From: Pseudomonadota bacterium
GTDB lineage: Bacteria > Pseudomonadota > Alphaproteobacteria > Acetobacterales > Acetobacteraceae
Reading direction: 5' to 3'
Length of the DNA stretch: 39,178 nucleotides
NCBI GenBank assembly: GCA_021846225.1
Contig: JAJZCG010000015.1
Span: forward strand, 1-39,178
This document shows, piece by piece, positions 1 to 8,472 of this stretch; position 1 is the stretch's first letter, and each line of letters starts with the position of its first letter. The notes beneath the pieces were generated by a model, which did no database searches, was not told the origin of the DNA, and saw only the letters and a program-made list of their open reading frames with translations. The position numbers were made by a program, and so were the translations under genes.

Positions 1-1548
1 GATACCGGCGCGGTAGGCGGCAAGATCATCCGCACCAACGGCCTGTTGCAGGAGGCCGGCTCGATCATCTGGAACGAGGGCACCACGGCTGGCTACATGC
101 GCGATGCCTCGCCGCTGGCCGCCGAGGCGAATTTCTGCCGCGATGTGGATTATTGCTCGGCGGTGTTCCTGCTCTGCCGCACGGAGCTGGTGCGCGCCCT
201 CGGCGGGTTCGATGAAGCCTTCGCCCCGGCCTATTTCGAGGATGTGGATTTATGCGTGCGCATCATCGGCGCGGGGTACCGGGTTGTCTACGACCCCGCC
301 GTGGTGGTGCATCACCTGGAATTCGGCAGCGCCGCGACCACGGAGGCGTCCATGGCGCTGATGCGCCGGGGGCGGCGCATTTTCCGCAAAAAACACGCGG
401 AATTTTTGAAAACCCAGCTGGCCCCGTCGGAAAAAACCCTGGTGGCGGCACGGGGCAGGGGCGGCAGGCCGCGCGTGCTCTTCATTGAGGATACAGTGCC
501 GCTGCGCCGCCTCGGCTCCGGGTTTGTACGCTCAAATGATGTGGTGCGCTCCATCGTGGCGGCGGGGTTTGATGTACACGTGTTCCCGCTGAACGGCGCT
601 CCTTACGATGTCATGAGCCTCTTTGGCGATCTGCCGGAGACGGTCGAGGTGCTGCATGACCGTGATTTCACCATGCTGGCGGAATTTCTCGCCGAACGGC
701 GGAATTTATACGATCTGGTGTGGGTCGCGCGCACGCATAATTTCGTCCGGGTGCTGCCCTATCTGCGCAAGGCCGGGCTGGACCCCGCGCGTGTGCCGCT
801 GGTGCTGGATACCGAGGCGGTGGCGAGCAACCGGGCAGGGCATGGCGCTGGGTTGCAGGCCGAATTCGCCGGGGTGGAGGTCTGCCGCGAGATTTTGGCG
901 GTGAGTGCCGCCGAGGTGGCGCAGCTGCATGCGCTGGGTCTGCCCCAGGCCAGCCTGCTCGGCACGGCGCGCGCCCCGGCGCCAACGCCCAACGGCTTCG
1001 CGCAGCGCGCCGGGCTGCTCTTCGTCGCCGGGATTCACCAGGCGGACAGCCCGAACCTCGATTCGCTGGCCTGGTATCTGCACGAAATTTTGCCCCCCCT
1101 GGCCGCCCTGCTGGGTGAGGCGCCGATGCTGCATGTGGTTGGCTACACCGCGCCGGGGATCGACCTCTCCGCCTTCCGGCATGACCGCATAAAACTGCAC
1201 GGCGCCGCGGGGGAGCTAACGCCGTTTTACAACGCGGCGCGGGTGTTCATCGCCCCCACCCGATTCGCCGCGGGTACGCCCTATAAAATCTATGAAGCCG
1301 CCGCCTGCGGCCTGCCTTGCGTGGGCACGGAGCTGTTGCGCGGGCAGTTGGGCTGGGGCGATGAAATGCTGAGCGCCCCGGTGGATGACGCCCCTGCATT
1401 CGCCCGGCAGATCGCCCGGCTATATCGCGATGAAGCCTTGTGGCGCGCGCTGCGCGAGAGCGCCCTGGCGCGGCTGGCAGCCGAAAACGGCTTTGCCGCA
1501 TTCAACGCGAAGGTTGAACAAGTGTTGCGCGGCGCGCTGGAGGAATGA
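1..1548 (+). CDS. Two-domain glycosyltransferase (GT2 fragment plus GT4-like domain), 5' truncated
   Basis: The reading frame is open from base 1, so the start lies outside the window; 515 codons are visible. The first ~130 residues are the end of a GT2 (GT-A fold) domain: a GGFDEAF motif, then FEDVDLCVRI and an HH pair, as in rhamnosyltransferase-like enzymes. From ~residue 150 a second domain begins (RPRVLFIEDTVPL), and its C-terminal half carries the GT4-type acidic motif in TPYKIYEAAACGLPCVGTE, where a nucleotide-sugar donor is bound. Such tandem transferases usually build surface polysaccharide or O-antigen in the cytosol. The stop lies 8 bases before the tRNA-Ala 3' end on the opposite strand. 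Donor and acceptor sugars cannot be told from sequence. Family assignment is firm; pathway is inference. Confidence 0.85.
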   Translation, partial: DTGAVGGKIIRTNGLLQEAGSIIWNEGTTAGYMRDASPLAAEANFCRDVDYCSAVFLLCRTELVRALGGFDEAFAPAYFEDVDLCVRIIGAGYRVVYDPAVVVHHLEFGSAATTEASMALMRRGRRIFRKKHAEFLKTQLAPSEKTLVAARGRGGRPRVLFIEDTVPLRRLGSGFVRSNDVVRSIVAAGFDVHVFPLNGAPYDVMSLFGDLPETVEVLHDRDFTMLAEFLAERRNLYDLVWVARTHNFVRVLPYLRKAGLDPARVPLVLDTEAVASNRAGHGAGLQAEFAGVEVCREILAVSAAEVAQLHALGLPQASLLGTARAPAPTPNGFAQRAGLLFVAGIHQADSPNLDSLAWYLHEILPPLAALLGEAPMLHVVGYTAPGIDLSAFRHDRIKLHGAAGELTPFYNAARVFIAPTRFAAGTPYKIYEAAACGLPCVGTELLRGQLGWGDEMLSAPVDDAPAFARQIARLYRDEALWRALRESALARLAAENGFAAFNAKVEQVLRGALEE

Positions 1549-1556
1549 AGGGGGGG

Positions 1557-1632
1557 TGGTGGAGCTAAGCGGAATCGAACCGCTGACCTCCTGCATGCCA
1601 TGCAGGCGCTCTACCAATTGAGCTATAGCCCC
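1557..1632 (-). tRNA. tRNA-Ala (anticodon GGC)
   Basis: The minus strand folds as a 76-nt tRNA with the CCA end encoded. The acceptor stem GGGGCTA pairs with TAGCTCC and contains the G3:U70 wobble that alanyl-tRNA synthetase recognises. The anticodon stem CCTGC/GCAGG encloses the loop ATGGCAT, giving anticodon GGC. The T arm holds GGTTCGATTCC. It converges with the glycosyltransferase gene ending at 1548. Confidence 0.97.
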
Positions 1633-1717
1633 GTCGCTGGAGGCGCATATAGACCGGGGTTTGCTCCGGGATCAAGGGGGTGGAAGGAATGAAGGTTTAT
1701 GGTAAGGCTCTCCCCGC

Positions 1718-1792
1718 GCCGGGTTAGCACAGTGGTAGTGCAGCGGTTTTGTAAACCGAAGGCCGGGGGTTCAAATCCCTCACCCGGCACCA
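1718..1792 (+). tRNA. tRNA-Thr (anticodon TGT)
   Basis: A 75-nt tRNA with encoded CCA. The acceptor stem GCCGGGT pairs perfectly with ACCCGGC. The anticodon loop TTTGTAA gives TGT (Thr), flanked by GCGGT/ACCGA, where the outermost pair is a G-A mismatch. The T arm is GGGGG-TTCAAAT-CCCTC. It lies 16 bases upstream of the NagA-MurQ start codon on the same strand, so the two may share a transcript. It is divergent from the tRNA-Ala gene, with 85 bases between them. Confidence 0.95.
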
Positions 1793-1808
1793 GCTTCTGT
1801 GGAAATAT

Positions 1809-3827
1809 ATGATCATCTCCGCGCCTAATTTAGTCTCCGGCGGCGCCTTCAGCGGCCCCGGTGCCGTTGAAATCCGCGATGGCCGGATCGTGAAAATTTT
1901 TTCCGGGAATGTGGAGGCTGATATTCGCCTCACGCATGGGTTCCTCAGCCCGGGGCTTATCGACCTGCACAACAACGGCGCCTTCGGGGTGGATTGCGCG
2001 GCGGCAACCCCGGCGCAGTGGGATGGCTACATCGCAAAACTGGCGGAATGTGGCGTTACCTCGGTGCTGCCAACGGTGATAACCGCGCCGCTGGGCGCCC
2101 TGTGCGCCGCCGCCGCCAACGTGGCCGGGGCCATGGCGCGGCACGGGGCGATTCTCGGGCTGCACCTGGAGGGGCCGTTTCTGGCCCTCGCGCGGCGCGG
2201 GGCGCATCCGGCGGAACATCTGCGCCTGCCCGATTCGGCGGCGCTGGATGAGCTGCTGGCGGCGCCGCAAATGCGCGCGGTGTTGCGCCTGCTCACCCTG
2301 GCGCCGGAACTGCCCGGCGCGCTGGCGGCGATCCAGCGTCTGGCAGCGGCGGGGGTTGTGGTCTCGCTGGGGCATACGGATGCCACGGCGGCGCAGATGA
2401 GCGCCGGGGTGGATGCGGGCGCGCGCATGGTCACGCATGTGTTCAACGCGCAACCGCCGCTGCACCACCGCGCGCCCGGCGCGCCGGGGGTGGCGTTGAG
2501 CGACGCGCGGCTGTTCCCCTGCCTGATCGCCGATGGCGTGCATGTGGACCCGCTGCTGCTGAAATTGGCGTTTGCCGCCTGTCCGCGCGCCGTCGCGGTG
2601 ACCGACTCGATCGTGGTGGCAGGGCTGGCGCCAGGCGCGGTGCGTGAATTTGGCGGTGCGCCGGCCCGGCTCGGCCCGCAGGGCGTGGGGCTGCGCGCGG
2701 ATGGCACCATCGCCGGGGCGGGGATCACGCTCGATGAGGGCGTGCGACGGTTGATCGCTTACGGCATACCGCCCGAGACCGCGCTGGCCGCCGCCACCTC
2801 CCGCCCGGCCGAGGCGATGGGGCTGGCTGACCGTGGGTGGCTGGCACCCGGCCAGCGGGCGGACATCATCTGGTGGGGCGATGATTTTTCCGTGCAACGG
2901 GTGTGGACCGCCGGAGCCGCCACCCCCGAGCGGGTCACGCCGCGCGGCACCGAGACGGCGCGGGCAGATCTGGCGGATCTCGACGAACGGCCGTCGCTGG
3001 AAATCGTGCGGGCGTTTCTGGCGCAGGAGGCGGCGGCGCAATCCGCGCTGAACGCCGTGGCCCCCGCCCTGGCCGCGCTGGCCGATGGTGTGGCGGCAAG
3101 GCTGCGGGCGGGCGGGCGGCTGTTTTATGCCGGGGCTGGCACCTCCGGGCGCCTCGGCCTGCTGGATGCGGTGGAATGCGGGCCGACCTTCGGCCTGCCG
3201 CCGGGGGTTATCGTGCCGCTGCTGGCCGGCGGCACGGAAGCATTCATCCAGGCCGCGGAAGGCGCGGAGGACGGCACGGACGCCGCCGCTGCCGCGCTGC
3301 GCGCACACAACTTCACCGCCGCCGACGCGCTGGTCGGCATCGCCGCCTCCGGCGCCACGCCTTATACCCTGGCGGCGGTGCGTTATGCGCGCGGGCTTGG
3401 CGCGCTCACCGGGGCAATTGTGAACAACCCCGGCTCCCCTCTGGCCGAAGCGGCGGAGTTTTCCGTACAGATCGTCTCCGGGCCTGAGGTGATCGCCGGT
3501 TCAACCCGGCTCTCCGCCGGCACCACGCAGAAAATCGCGCTCAACATCCTCTCCTCCACGGTGATGCTGCGCCAGGGCAAGGTGTTCGGCCCCTATATGG
3601 TGGACATGCGCGCCACCAACGAAAAACTGCGCCGCCGCGCCCTGCGTATGGCCATGGACATCACCGGCGCCGATGAAGCCGCCGCGCGTATTGCGCTGGC
3701 GCAGTGCCATAACCATGTAAAAACGGCGGTGCTGATGCTGTTGCGCGGCCTACCAGCGGCAGCGGCCACGCAAAAACTCGAAGCGGCAGAATTTTCTTTA
3801 CGGCGCGCGCTGAACGCGGAAGAATAG
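1809..3827 (+). CDS. nagA-murQ: Fused N-acetylglucosamine-6-P deacetylase / MurNAc-6-P etherase
   Basis: One 672-aa chain joins two enzymes of cell-wall recycling. Residues ~1-375 are NagA (amidohydrolase fold). LSPGLIDLHNNG, LHLEGPFL (metal ligand E121), SLGHTDA (H189), THVFNA (H210) and VTDS (catalytic D266) are all present. Residues ~378-672 are MurQ (SIS domain): GAGTSGRLG, the Glu in DAVECGPTFG (E456) and a second Glu in EGAEDG (E487). These two Glu are 31 residues apart, matching the catalytic pair as I recall it from the Haemophilus enzyme. MurQ converts MurNAc-6-P to GlcNAc-6-P plus D-lactate, and NagA then makes glucosamine-6-P plus acetate, so the chain carries consecutive steps. 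There is no internal stop, frameshift or obvious internal ribosome site. The start ATG at 1809 fits the normal NagA N-terminus; the Shine-Dalgarno is weak (GTGGAA). No transporter or kinase of the pathway is adjacent. Confidence 0.93.
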   Translation: MIISAPNLVSGGAFSGPGAVEIRDGRIVKIFSGNVEADIRLTHGFLSPGLIDLHNNGAFGVDCAAATPAQWDGYIAKLAECGVTSVLPTVITAPLGALCAAAANVAGAMARHGAILGLHLEGPFLALARRGAHPAEHLRLPDSAALDELLAAPQMRAVLRLLTLAPELPGALAAIQRLAAAGVVVSLGHTDATAAQMSAGVDAGARMVTHVFNAQPPLHHRAPGAPGVALSDARLFPCLIADGVHVDPLLLKLAFAACPRAVAVTDSIVVAGLAPGAVREFGGAPARLGPQGVGLRADGTIAGAGITLDEGVRRLIAYGIPPETALAAATSRPAEAMGLADRGWLAPGQRADIIWWGDDFSVQRVWTAGAATPERVTPRGTETARADLADLDERPSLEIVRAFLAQEAAAQSALNAVAPALAALADGVAARLRAGGRLFYAGAGTSGRLGLLDAVECGPTFGLPPGVIVPLLAGGTEAFIQAAEGAEDGTDAAAAALRAHNFTAADALVGIAASGATPYTLAAVRYARGLGALTGAIVNNPGSPLAEAAEFSVQIVSGPEVIAGSTRLSAGTTQKIALNILSSTVMLRQGKVFGPYMVDMRATNEKLRRRALRMAMDITGADEAAARIALAQCHNHVKTAVLMLLRGLPAAAATQKLEAAEFSLRRALNAEE

Positions 3828-3849
3828 AGGCAGGAGGTAACGCGTAAAA

Positions 3850-4368
3850 TTGGTCAGCAAACTCATCACCTTCGCCAAGGCGGTTGACGACTTCATTATT
3901 GACCGGGCGTTACAGCCGGTGGTCAATCTTGCCGGGCAATCGTTTGCCATCCCGCTCTATACGGTGGCCAAAGTCTGCACCGTGCTCGGCGCCGGGGTCG
4001 GGGTGGTGTGGATTCATCGGTTTGATACGTTTCCCGGCACCGATTTCTACCAGGACGCCTTCAGCCTCGGCATCATGGTCATCGCCACGTTTCTGCAAAT
4101 ACGCGCACATGAGGCCCGTGAGCCGAAGCATCAGGCATTCATGCCCGCCGCCCGCGTCACCGGCCTGCTGTGGCGCACCCTCTGGCTGCTGGATTTGGCA
4201 TCCTTTCCCTTCCAGCTCCCGGTTGAAGGGCGCGAGCAACTGGCATTCAACTTTGTCTGGACCTTGTTGGTCGTGCTGCCCTACTGGATCATCTGCTGCC
4301 GCCGCCCGCCACCCCCGGTGGAACGCCGCGCGGTGATCTTTGCGCCGGTGCCGGTCTCGGTGCGCTAA
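3850..4368 (+). CDS. Small multi-pass membrane protein, unknown function
   Basis: A 172-aa protein starting at TTG, chosen because a strong AGGAGGT lies 11 bases upstream at 3832-3838. It has about four hydrophobic segments, near residues 36-55, 69-84, 108-126 and 133-152, with a basic, proline-rich C-terminus (CCRRPPPPVERR). This looks like an inner-membrane protein with no catalytic motif. It follows nagA-murQ by 22 bases on the same strand and is probably cotranscribed, but the sequence gives no direct link to amino sugar recycling. I do not recognise the family. Confidence 0.72.
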   Translation: MVSKLITFAKAVDDFIIDRALQPVVNLAGQSFAIPLYTVAKVCTVLGAGVGVVWIHRFDTFPGTDFYQDAFSLGIMVIATFLQIRAHEAREPKHQAFMPAARVTGLLWRTLWLLDLASFPFQLPVEGREQLAFNFVWTLLVVLPYWIICCRRPPPPVERRAVIFAPVPVSVR

Positions 4369-4432
4369 ATTTTCGGCGCGACGAATCGGCGGTTTTATGG
4401 TTTGTTCCGCGTAATCACAAAAGGATCAACCG

Positions 4433-4837
4433 TTGAAACCGCCTGAAGTCGTCAACAAACTGCCGCTGGATAAAATATCCAGGATCAACGATGCGATCGC
4501 CATCCGTTCGAACCAGATTTTCGCCACCATGGGATTTTTCTGGTTCTGCCTGGTATTTTCCCTGTTGCCGCTAAAATGGCCGGCCGCAATGCCCTTCGTG
4601 CAATACGCCAGCTCCGGCGTCTTGCAGCTTGTGGCCTTGCCGCTGCTGGGGGTGGGCACCATCCTGGCCGCGCGCTCCTCGGACAAACTGGCCAAGGAGC
4701 AGCACGACGCAGTGATGGAAACCGTGCAGGATATGCAGATTTTAATGGCCGAGCTGCACCAGCTGCACCTGGAGCTTCATGCCAAGGTGGATGAAGCCCT
4801 GGACGGTGATAAACCTGAAATGGCGCAGCCGGGTTGA
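4433..4837 (+). CDS. Two-TM membrane protein with C-terminal coiled coil, unknown function
   Basis: A 134-aa protein with a TTG start; AAAAGGA ends 8 bases upstream. It has two hydrophobic segments (about residues 29-48 and 57-80), then a charged helix (~83-125) rich in Lys, Glu, Gln and His with heptad-like spacing, probably a cytoplasmic coiled coil. The two-TM-plus-amphipathic-tail layout is like that of the family annotated as low-affinity iron permease-like, but the signature residues are not clear enough to claim it. It ends 8 bases before the convergent gene at 4846. Confidence 0.7.
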   Translation: MKPPEVVNKLPLDKISRINDAIAIRSNQIFATMGFFWFCLVFSLLPLKWPAAMPFVQYASSGVLQLVALPLLGVGTILAARSSDKLAKEQHDAVMETVQDMQILMAELHQLHLELHAKVDEALDGDKPEMAQPG

Positions 4838-4845
4838 GCCCCGCC

Positions 4846-5847
4846 TCAGGCGGCTTGCGGCACCAGCGAAGCGTGGCTGCGCACATCCAGCCGCACCAGC
4901 GTCTGGTTGAGCAGGATATAGGCAATCTCCCCGAACGTGACCGGCCCGATAAAGCCGCCCGTGGTTTTGCCCTCCAGCGAAGCGTATAAGTAGTTCAGGA
5001 TGCAGTTGAAGGAGAGCCCCACGCCGGTTTCCTGCTGGGCGCAGTACACGCCATAAGCCGCCGGATAATCACCAACCGGCGCCGCCAGGCGGTACACCAG
5101 CCCGGCCATCACGGGGGCGTAGAATGTCACCTTTTCCGCCTGCGCCTCCTGGAAGGATACGTTGATCATCGCCCCGGCGTAGTTGCTCACCAGCGGCAGG
5201 CTGGTATCGGCGTGAATCTCGCGCAGATACTGCGCGAAGTTGCGCTCCACCCCGTTCACGGTGCAGCTCTCTGCCGCAAAGCCGCTTTCTGGGAAGCTGA
5301 TGTCATCGCCCGTTCCCTGGTGGAAGAGGTTGATGATGTCGGCTTCCGCGAACAGGCCGTCAGCCAGGGCGGCATGCATGACCAGAACGGCATTGCCGTG
5401 AACTTCGCCGGTCATGCCGTTAACCGCGACAGGCGCCACCTTGCCGATCTCGGCGAGATCAACACCCGTCACCCAGCCGACGAGCGGCTGCTGGTACAGA
5501 TTGGGCAGGTCCGGCGCCTCGATGGCAAAGCGCTGGTGCGCCTCGCTGAAGGCTGGGACCAGAACATAGGAGAACCCCTGGTCAAACCGCCCGGCGGTGA
5601 TCTGTGCCAGCTCCCCCGGGGCGATGGCGCCAATGCGGCAATCCACGGCACCTTCGATGATCGTGCAGAACACATGTTCATGGTCGCGCAGCCCGCCCTG
5701 CCCGGTCATGAAATAGGGGGTTGAACCGCCGATCCAGCGCCCCCGCGGCAACGCGGTGAGGGCTTTGGGGCTGCCGGCGATAAGCATGATGCTTCCGGCT
5801 TCGATGAACGACGCCGCCTGTGCGACGGTGAGGAGGCTGTTTTGCAT
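4846..5847 (-). CDS. Uncharacterised 333-aa protein, C-terminus faintly FIST-like
   Basis: I start this at ATG 5847 (MQNSLLTVAQ), because the in-frame residues upstream are basic and proline-rich and run through the neighbouring small gene. No signal peptide or membrane segment is seen, so it is probably cytosolic. An N-terminal GRWIGGSTPYFMTG and a C-terminal GGFIGPVTFGEIAYILLNQT look like conserved cores. The second recalls the end of FIST_C sensory domains (glycine, Gly-Glu-Ile, then an NQT), but this is faint. A Cys sits in SFNCILNYLY. It lies 14 bases downstream of the 69-aa gene on the same strand and is probably cotranscribed with it. I cannot name the family with confidence, and no function is claimed beyond a possible sensory role. 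Confidence 0.75.
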   Translation of the reverse strand: MQNSLLTVAQAASFIEAGSIMLIAGSPKALTALPRGRWIGGSTPYFMTGQGGLRDHEHVFCTIIEGAVDCRIGAIAPGELAQITAGRFDQGFSYVLVPAFSEAHQRFAIEAPDLPNLYQQPLVGWVTGVDLAEIGKVAPVAVNGMTGEVHGNAVLVMHAALADGLFAEADIINLFHQGTGDDISFPESGFAAESCTVNGVERNFAQYLREIHADTSLPLVSNYAGAMINVSFQEAQAEKVTFYAPVMAGLVYRLAAPVGDYPAAYGVYCAQQETGVGLSFNCILNYLYASLEGKTTGGFIGPVTFGEIAYILLNQTLVRLDVRSHASLVPQAA

Positions 5848-5861
5848 GGAATGGTTCCGTT

Positions 5862-6071
5862 TCAGAGTGCTGGGAGATCGCGCGCGGCAAACGCATTGGC
5901 CAGAAAAAACTGGTGCAGTTCGGTGGCGGATTTGCCGAGCCGGCCGGGGTCCAGGCACACATCATCGCGCAAGCGCTTGAGCAGCAGCTTGGTCGCCAGG
6001 GATGAAACTTTGGGTTCGGCCCCTGTAAGCGCGCGTTGCCAGCGGGGGTCCGTTTTCGCGGGGATGGACAT
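5862..6071 (-). CDS. Small 69-aa protein, unknown function
   Basis: ATG at 6071, preceded on the minus strand by CGGAG eight bases upstream, a good ribosome site. The product is basic, predicted helical, with no TM segment and no Cys. It contains SLATKLLLKRLRDDV and KSATELHQFFLANAF. It ends 14 bases before the start of the 333-aa gene, so the two form a likely bicistron and may be functional partners. There is no family match that I recognise. It is more likely real than a shadow because it has a proper ribosome site, nothing codes opposite it, and it fills the gap exactly. Confidence 0.62.
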   Translation of the reverse strand: MSIPAKTDPRWQRALTGAEPKVSSLATKLLLKRLRDDVCLDPGRLGKSATELHQFFLANAFAARDLPAL

Positions 6072-6140
6072 CTCTCGTGCTCCGTTTTTCTTGAACGGAA
6101 CGAATTTAGCGCACGAAACTTACTAAATGCTTAGCAAATC

Positions 6141-6169
6141 CGCCCCTCGCCACGCACGGGCAAGGGGCG
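6141..6169 (-). terminator. Hairpin after malate synthase G
   Basis: CGCCCCT (6141-6147) pairs with AGGGGCG (6163-6169), and the stem extends inwards past one mismatch. It sits 8 bases beyond the glcB stop on the minus strand. No T-run follows it, so it may be a weak or Rho-assisted terminator or a 3' end stabiliser. Confidence 0.4.
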
Positions 6170-6176
6170 GCAGGCT

Positions 6177-8339
6177 TCACCCCGCGGCCTTCGCCTCGCG
6201 GCGGCGGCGGGTCAGCACGAACTCGGTATAGCCGTTGGGCTGGTTGCGGCCCTCGAACACCAGCTCGCAGGCGGCGGCGAAGGCCGGGCCGTCATAGCCG
6301 GGGGCGAGCGGCTTATAAGCCGGGTCGCCCGCGTTCTGCTGGTCCACCACCAGCGCCATGCGCTTGAGCGTCTCCATCACCTGCTCCTTGCTGGCGATGC
6401 CGTGGTGCAGCCAGTTGGCGATGTGCTGCGAGGAGATGCGCAGCGTCGCGCGGTCTTCCATCAGCGCCACATCGTGAATATCCGGCACCTTGGAGCAGCC
6501 CACCCCCTGGTCCACCCAGCGCACCACGTAGCCGAGCAGCCCCTGCGCGTTGTTGTCCAGCTCCTGCTGCACTTCCGCGGGGTTCCAGTTCGGCCGGTCG
6601 GCCAGCGGAATGGTCAGCAGGTCTTCCAGCCTGGCGGGCGGGCGGGATTTTAGCTCGTCCTGCCGGGCGAACACGTCCACCGCATGGTAGTGCAGCGCGT
6701 GCAGCGTGGCGGCGGTGGGCGAGGGGACCCAGGCGGTGTTGGCGCCCGCGCGCGGGTGCGCGATCTTCTGTTCCATCATCGCCGCCATCTGGTCGGGCGC
6801 CGCCCACATGCCCTTGCCGATCTGCGCGCGCCCCTGCAACCCGCATTCCAGGCCGAAATCCACGTTGCGGTCCTCGTAGGATTTGATCCACGGCTGGTTC
6901 TTGATATCGCCCTTGCGCAAAAACGCCCCGGCTTCGATGGAGGTGTGGATCTCATCGCCCGTGCGGTCCAGGAAGCCGGTGTTGATGAACACCACGCGCG
7001 ACTTCGCCGCCGCGATACAGGCTTTCAGGTTGGCGCTGGTGCGCCGCTCCTCATCCATGATGCCCATTTTCAGCGTGTTGGCGGGCAGGCCGAGCAGGGC
7101 TTCCACCGCGCCGAACAGCGCCACCGCGTTGGCCACCTCCTCCGGCCCGTGCAGCTTGGGCTTCACGATATAAACCGAGCCGGTGCGCGAGTTGCGCCGT
7201 GCGTTGAGGTCATGCATCGCGATCAGCGAGGTGATCACAGCATCGATGATGGTCTCTGGAACCTCGTTGCCCTGCGCGTCGAGAATCGCATCGGTGAGCA
7301 TGTGGTGGCCGACATGGCGCACCAGCATCAGCGAGCGGCCGTGCAGGCTGAGCGTGCCGCCGTCCGGCGCGGTGTACACGCGGTCCTGGTTCAGCTTGCG
7401 CTCGAATGTCTTGCCGCCTTTCTCCACGGGCGTGCTCAGCGTCCCCTGCATCAGCCCGAGCCAGTTGCGATACACATCCACCTTGTCGTGCGCATCCACC
7501 GCGGCAACGCTGTCCTCGCAATCCATGATGGTGCTGATCGCCGATTCCATGATGATGTCGGCCACCCCGGCGGCGTCATCCCGGCCGATGGCGTTCTGCG
7601 GGTTGATCACCAGCTCCGCGTGCAGATTATGGTTCTTCAGCAGCACGCCCTTGGGCTGGCCGGGCTCGCCGCTATAGCCCGCGAACTGCGCGCCGTCCTT
7701 CAGGCCAACCTCGCCGCTGGGCAGCACCACGGCCAGATGCCCGTGGCGCACGCGGTAGGCTTGCGCATCGGCATGGCTGCCGTCGGCCAGGGGAAAATGC
7801 GCATCGAGGAAGGCGCGTCCGCGCGCCACCACCAGCGCCGCGCGGGCCTTGTTCAGCCCCCCGGCGGATCTGGCGGCGCCTTCGGTCTCGGGGATCGCAT
7901 CGGTGCCGTACAGCGCATCATACAGGCTGCCCCAGCGTGCATTGGCGGCGTTCAGCGCATAGCGGGCGTTGCTCACCGGCACCACCAGCTGCGGCCCCGC
8001 GATATGCGCGATCTCATCGTCCACCCGGTCAGTGTCCACGCTGAAGGGGGCGGGGTCTGGCAGCAGATAGGCGATCTCGCGCAAAAACGCCTGATACGCG
8101 GCGCCATCATGCGGCTGGCCCTTGTGCGCCAGGTGCCAGGCGTCGATTTGCGCCTGCAGCTTGTCGCGCTTGGCCATCAGCACGGCGTTGGTGGCCGAGA
8201 ATTCCTTGATGACCGCCGCGAAACCCGCCCAGAAGGCGGCCGGGTCAACGCCGGTGCCGGGCAGCGCCTCGTTCACCACGAAATCATACAAAACGCTGGC
8301 GGGGCGGATACCGTTGGCCGGGGTGCGGGCGTCGGACAT
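6177..8339 (-). CDS. glcB: Malate synthase G
   Basis: A 720-aa enzyme that condenses glyoxylate with acetyl-CoA to malate, the second half of the glyoxylate bypass and the entry point of glycolate-derived glyoxylate. The length fits the monomeric G isoform (~720 aa) rather than isoform A (~530 aa). Visible isoform G motifs include [40 protein letters not shown] (acidic metal ligand region), [15 protein letters not shown] and [11 protein letters not shown]. The start is ATG 8339, with AAGGAG nine bases upstream; an in-frame start at 8423 would have no ribosome site and would run through the promoter region. No isocitrate lyase or glcDEF is in the window. It is divergent from the gene at 8473, with a 133-bp shared region holding two inverted repeats. 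Confidence 0.96.
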   Translation of the reverse strand: MSDARTPANGIRPASVLYDFVVNEALPGTGVDPAAFWAGFAAVIKEFSATNAVLMAKRDKLQAQIDAWHLAHKGQPHDGAAYQAFLREIAYLLPDPAPFSVDTDRVDDEIAHIAGPQLVVPVSNARYALNAANARWGSLYDALYGTDAIPETEGAARSAGGLNKARAALVVARGRAFLDAHFPLADGSHADAQAYRVRHGHLAVVLPSGEVGLKDGAQFAGYSGEPGQPKGVLLKNHNLHAELVINPQNAIGRDDAAGVADIIMESAISTIMDCEDSVAAVDAHDKVDVYRNWLGLMQGTLSTPVEKGGKTFERKLNQDRVYTAPDGGTLSLHGRSLMLVRHVGHHMLTDAILDAQGNEVPETIIDAVITSLIAMHDLNARRNSRTGSVYIVKPKLHGPEEVANAVALFGAVEALLGLPANTLKMGIMDEERRTSANLKACIAAAKSRVVFINTGFLDRTGDEIHTSIEAGAFLRKGDIKNQPWIKSYEDRNVDFGLECGLQGRAQIGKGMWAAPDQMAAMMEQKIAHPRAGANTAWVPSPTAATLHALHYHAVDVFARQDELKSRPPARLEDLLTIPLADRPNWNPAEVQQELDNNAQGLLGYVVRWVDQGVGCSKVPDIHDVALMEDRATLRISSQHIANWLHHGIASKEQVMETLKRMALVVDQQNAGDPAYKPLAPGYDGPAFAAACELVFEGRNQPNGYTEFVLTRRRREAKAAG

Positions 8340-8472
8340 TTTAGCGGACTCCTTAATGTTGTTTTCCCATGTTTGATGCCGCAAGGAGCCGCCTGAAAGC
8401 AAGGGGGCGCAAATTTGGCGCACCCGGCGCCGCGCTGTAGTCTCGCCGGGTAATCAGGGGGGGCGGCTTGGC
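8340..8472. promoter_or_regulatory. Divergent control region of glcB and the 8473 gene, with two inverted repeats
   Basis: This 133-bp gap must carry the promoters of both genes. It contains a perfect 8-bp inverted repeat, ACCCGGCG (8422-8429) and CGCCGGGT (8444-8451), with a 14-nt loop, ending 21 bases before the plus-strand start. Just upstream, at 8407-8420, is a near-palindrome GCGC-AAATTT-GGCGC. Either could be an operator, and the first could also fold in the leader RNA of the 8473 gene. No convincing -35/-10 pair was identified. Confidence 0.4.

Noticed and set aside
1830-3308. 492-codon minus-strand frame opposite nagA-murQ
   Set aside because: An antisense frame in GC-rich DNA. It is His/Arg/Gly/Gln-rich with no domain, while the plus-strand gene has clear motifs.
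5848-5958. 37-residue extension of the 333-aa gene
   Set aside because: Basic, proline-rich composition, and it overlaps the better supported 69-aa gene in another frame.
6684-8396. 570-codon plus-strand frame opposite malate synthase G
   Set aside because: Shadow of the glcB codon pattern. Composition is biased (His, Arg, Gly) and no motif is seen.
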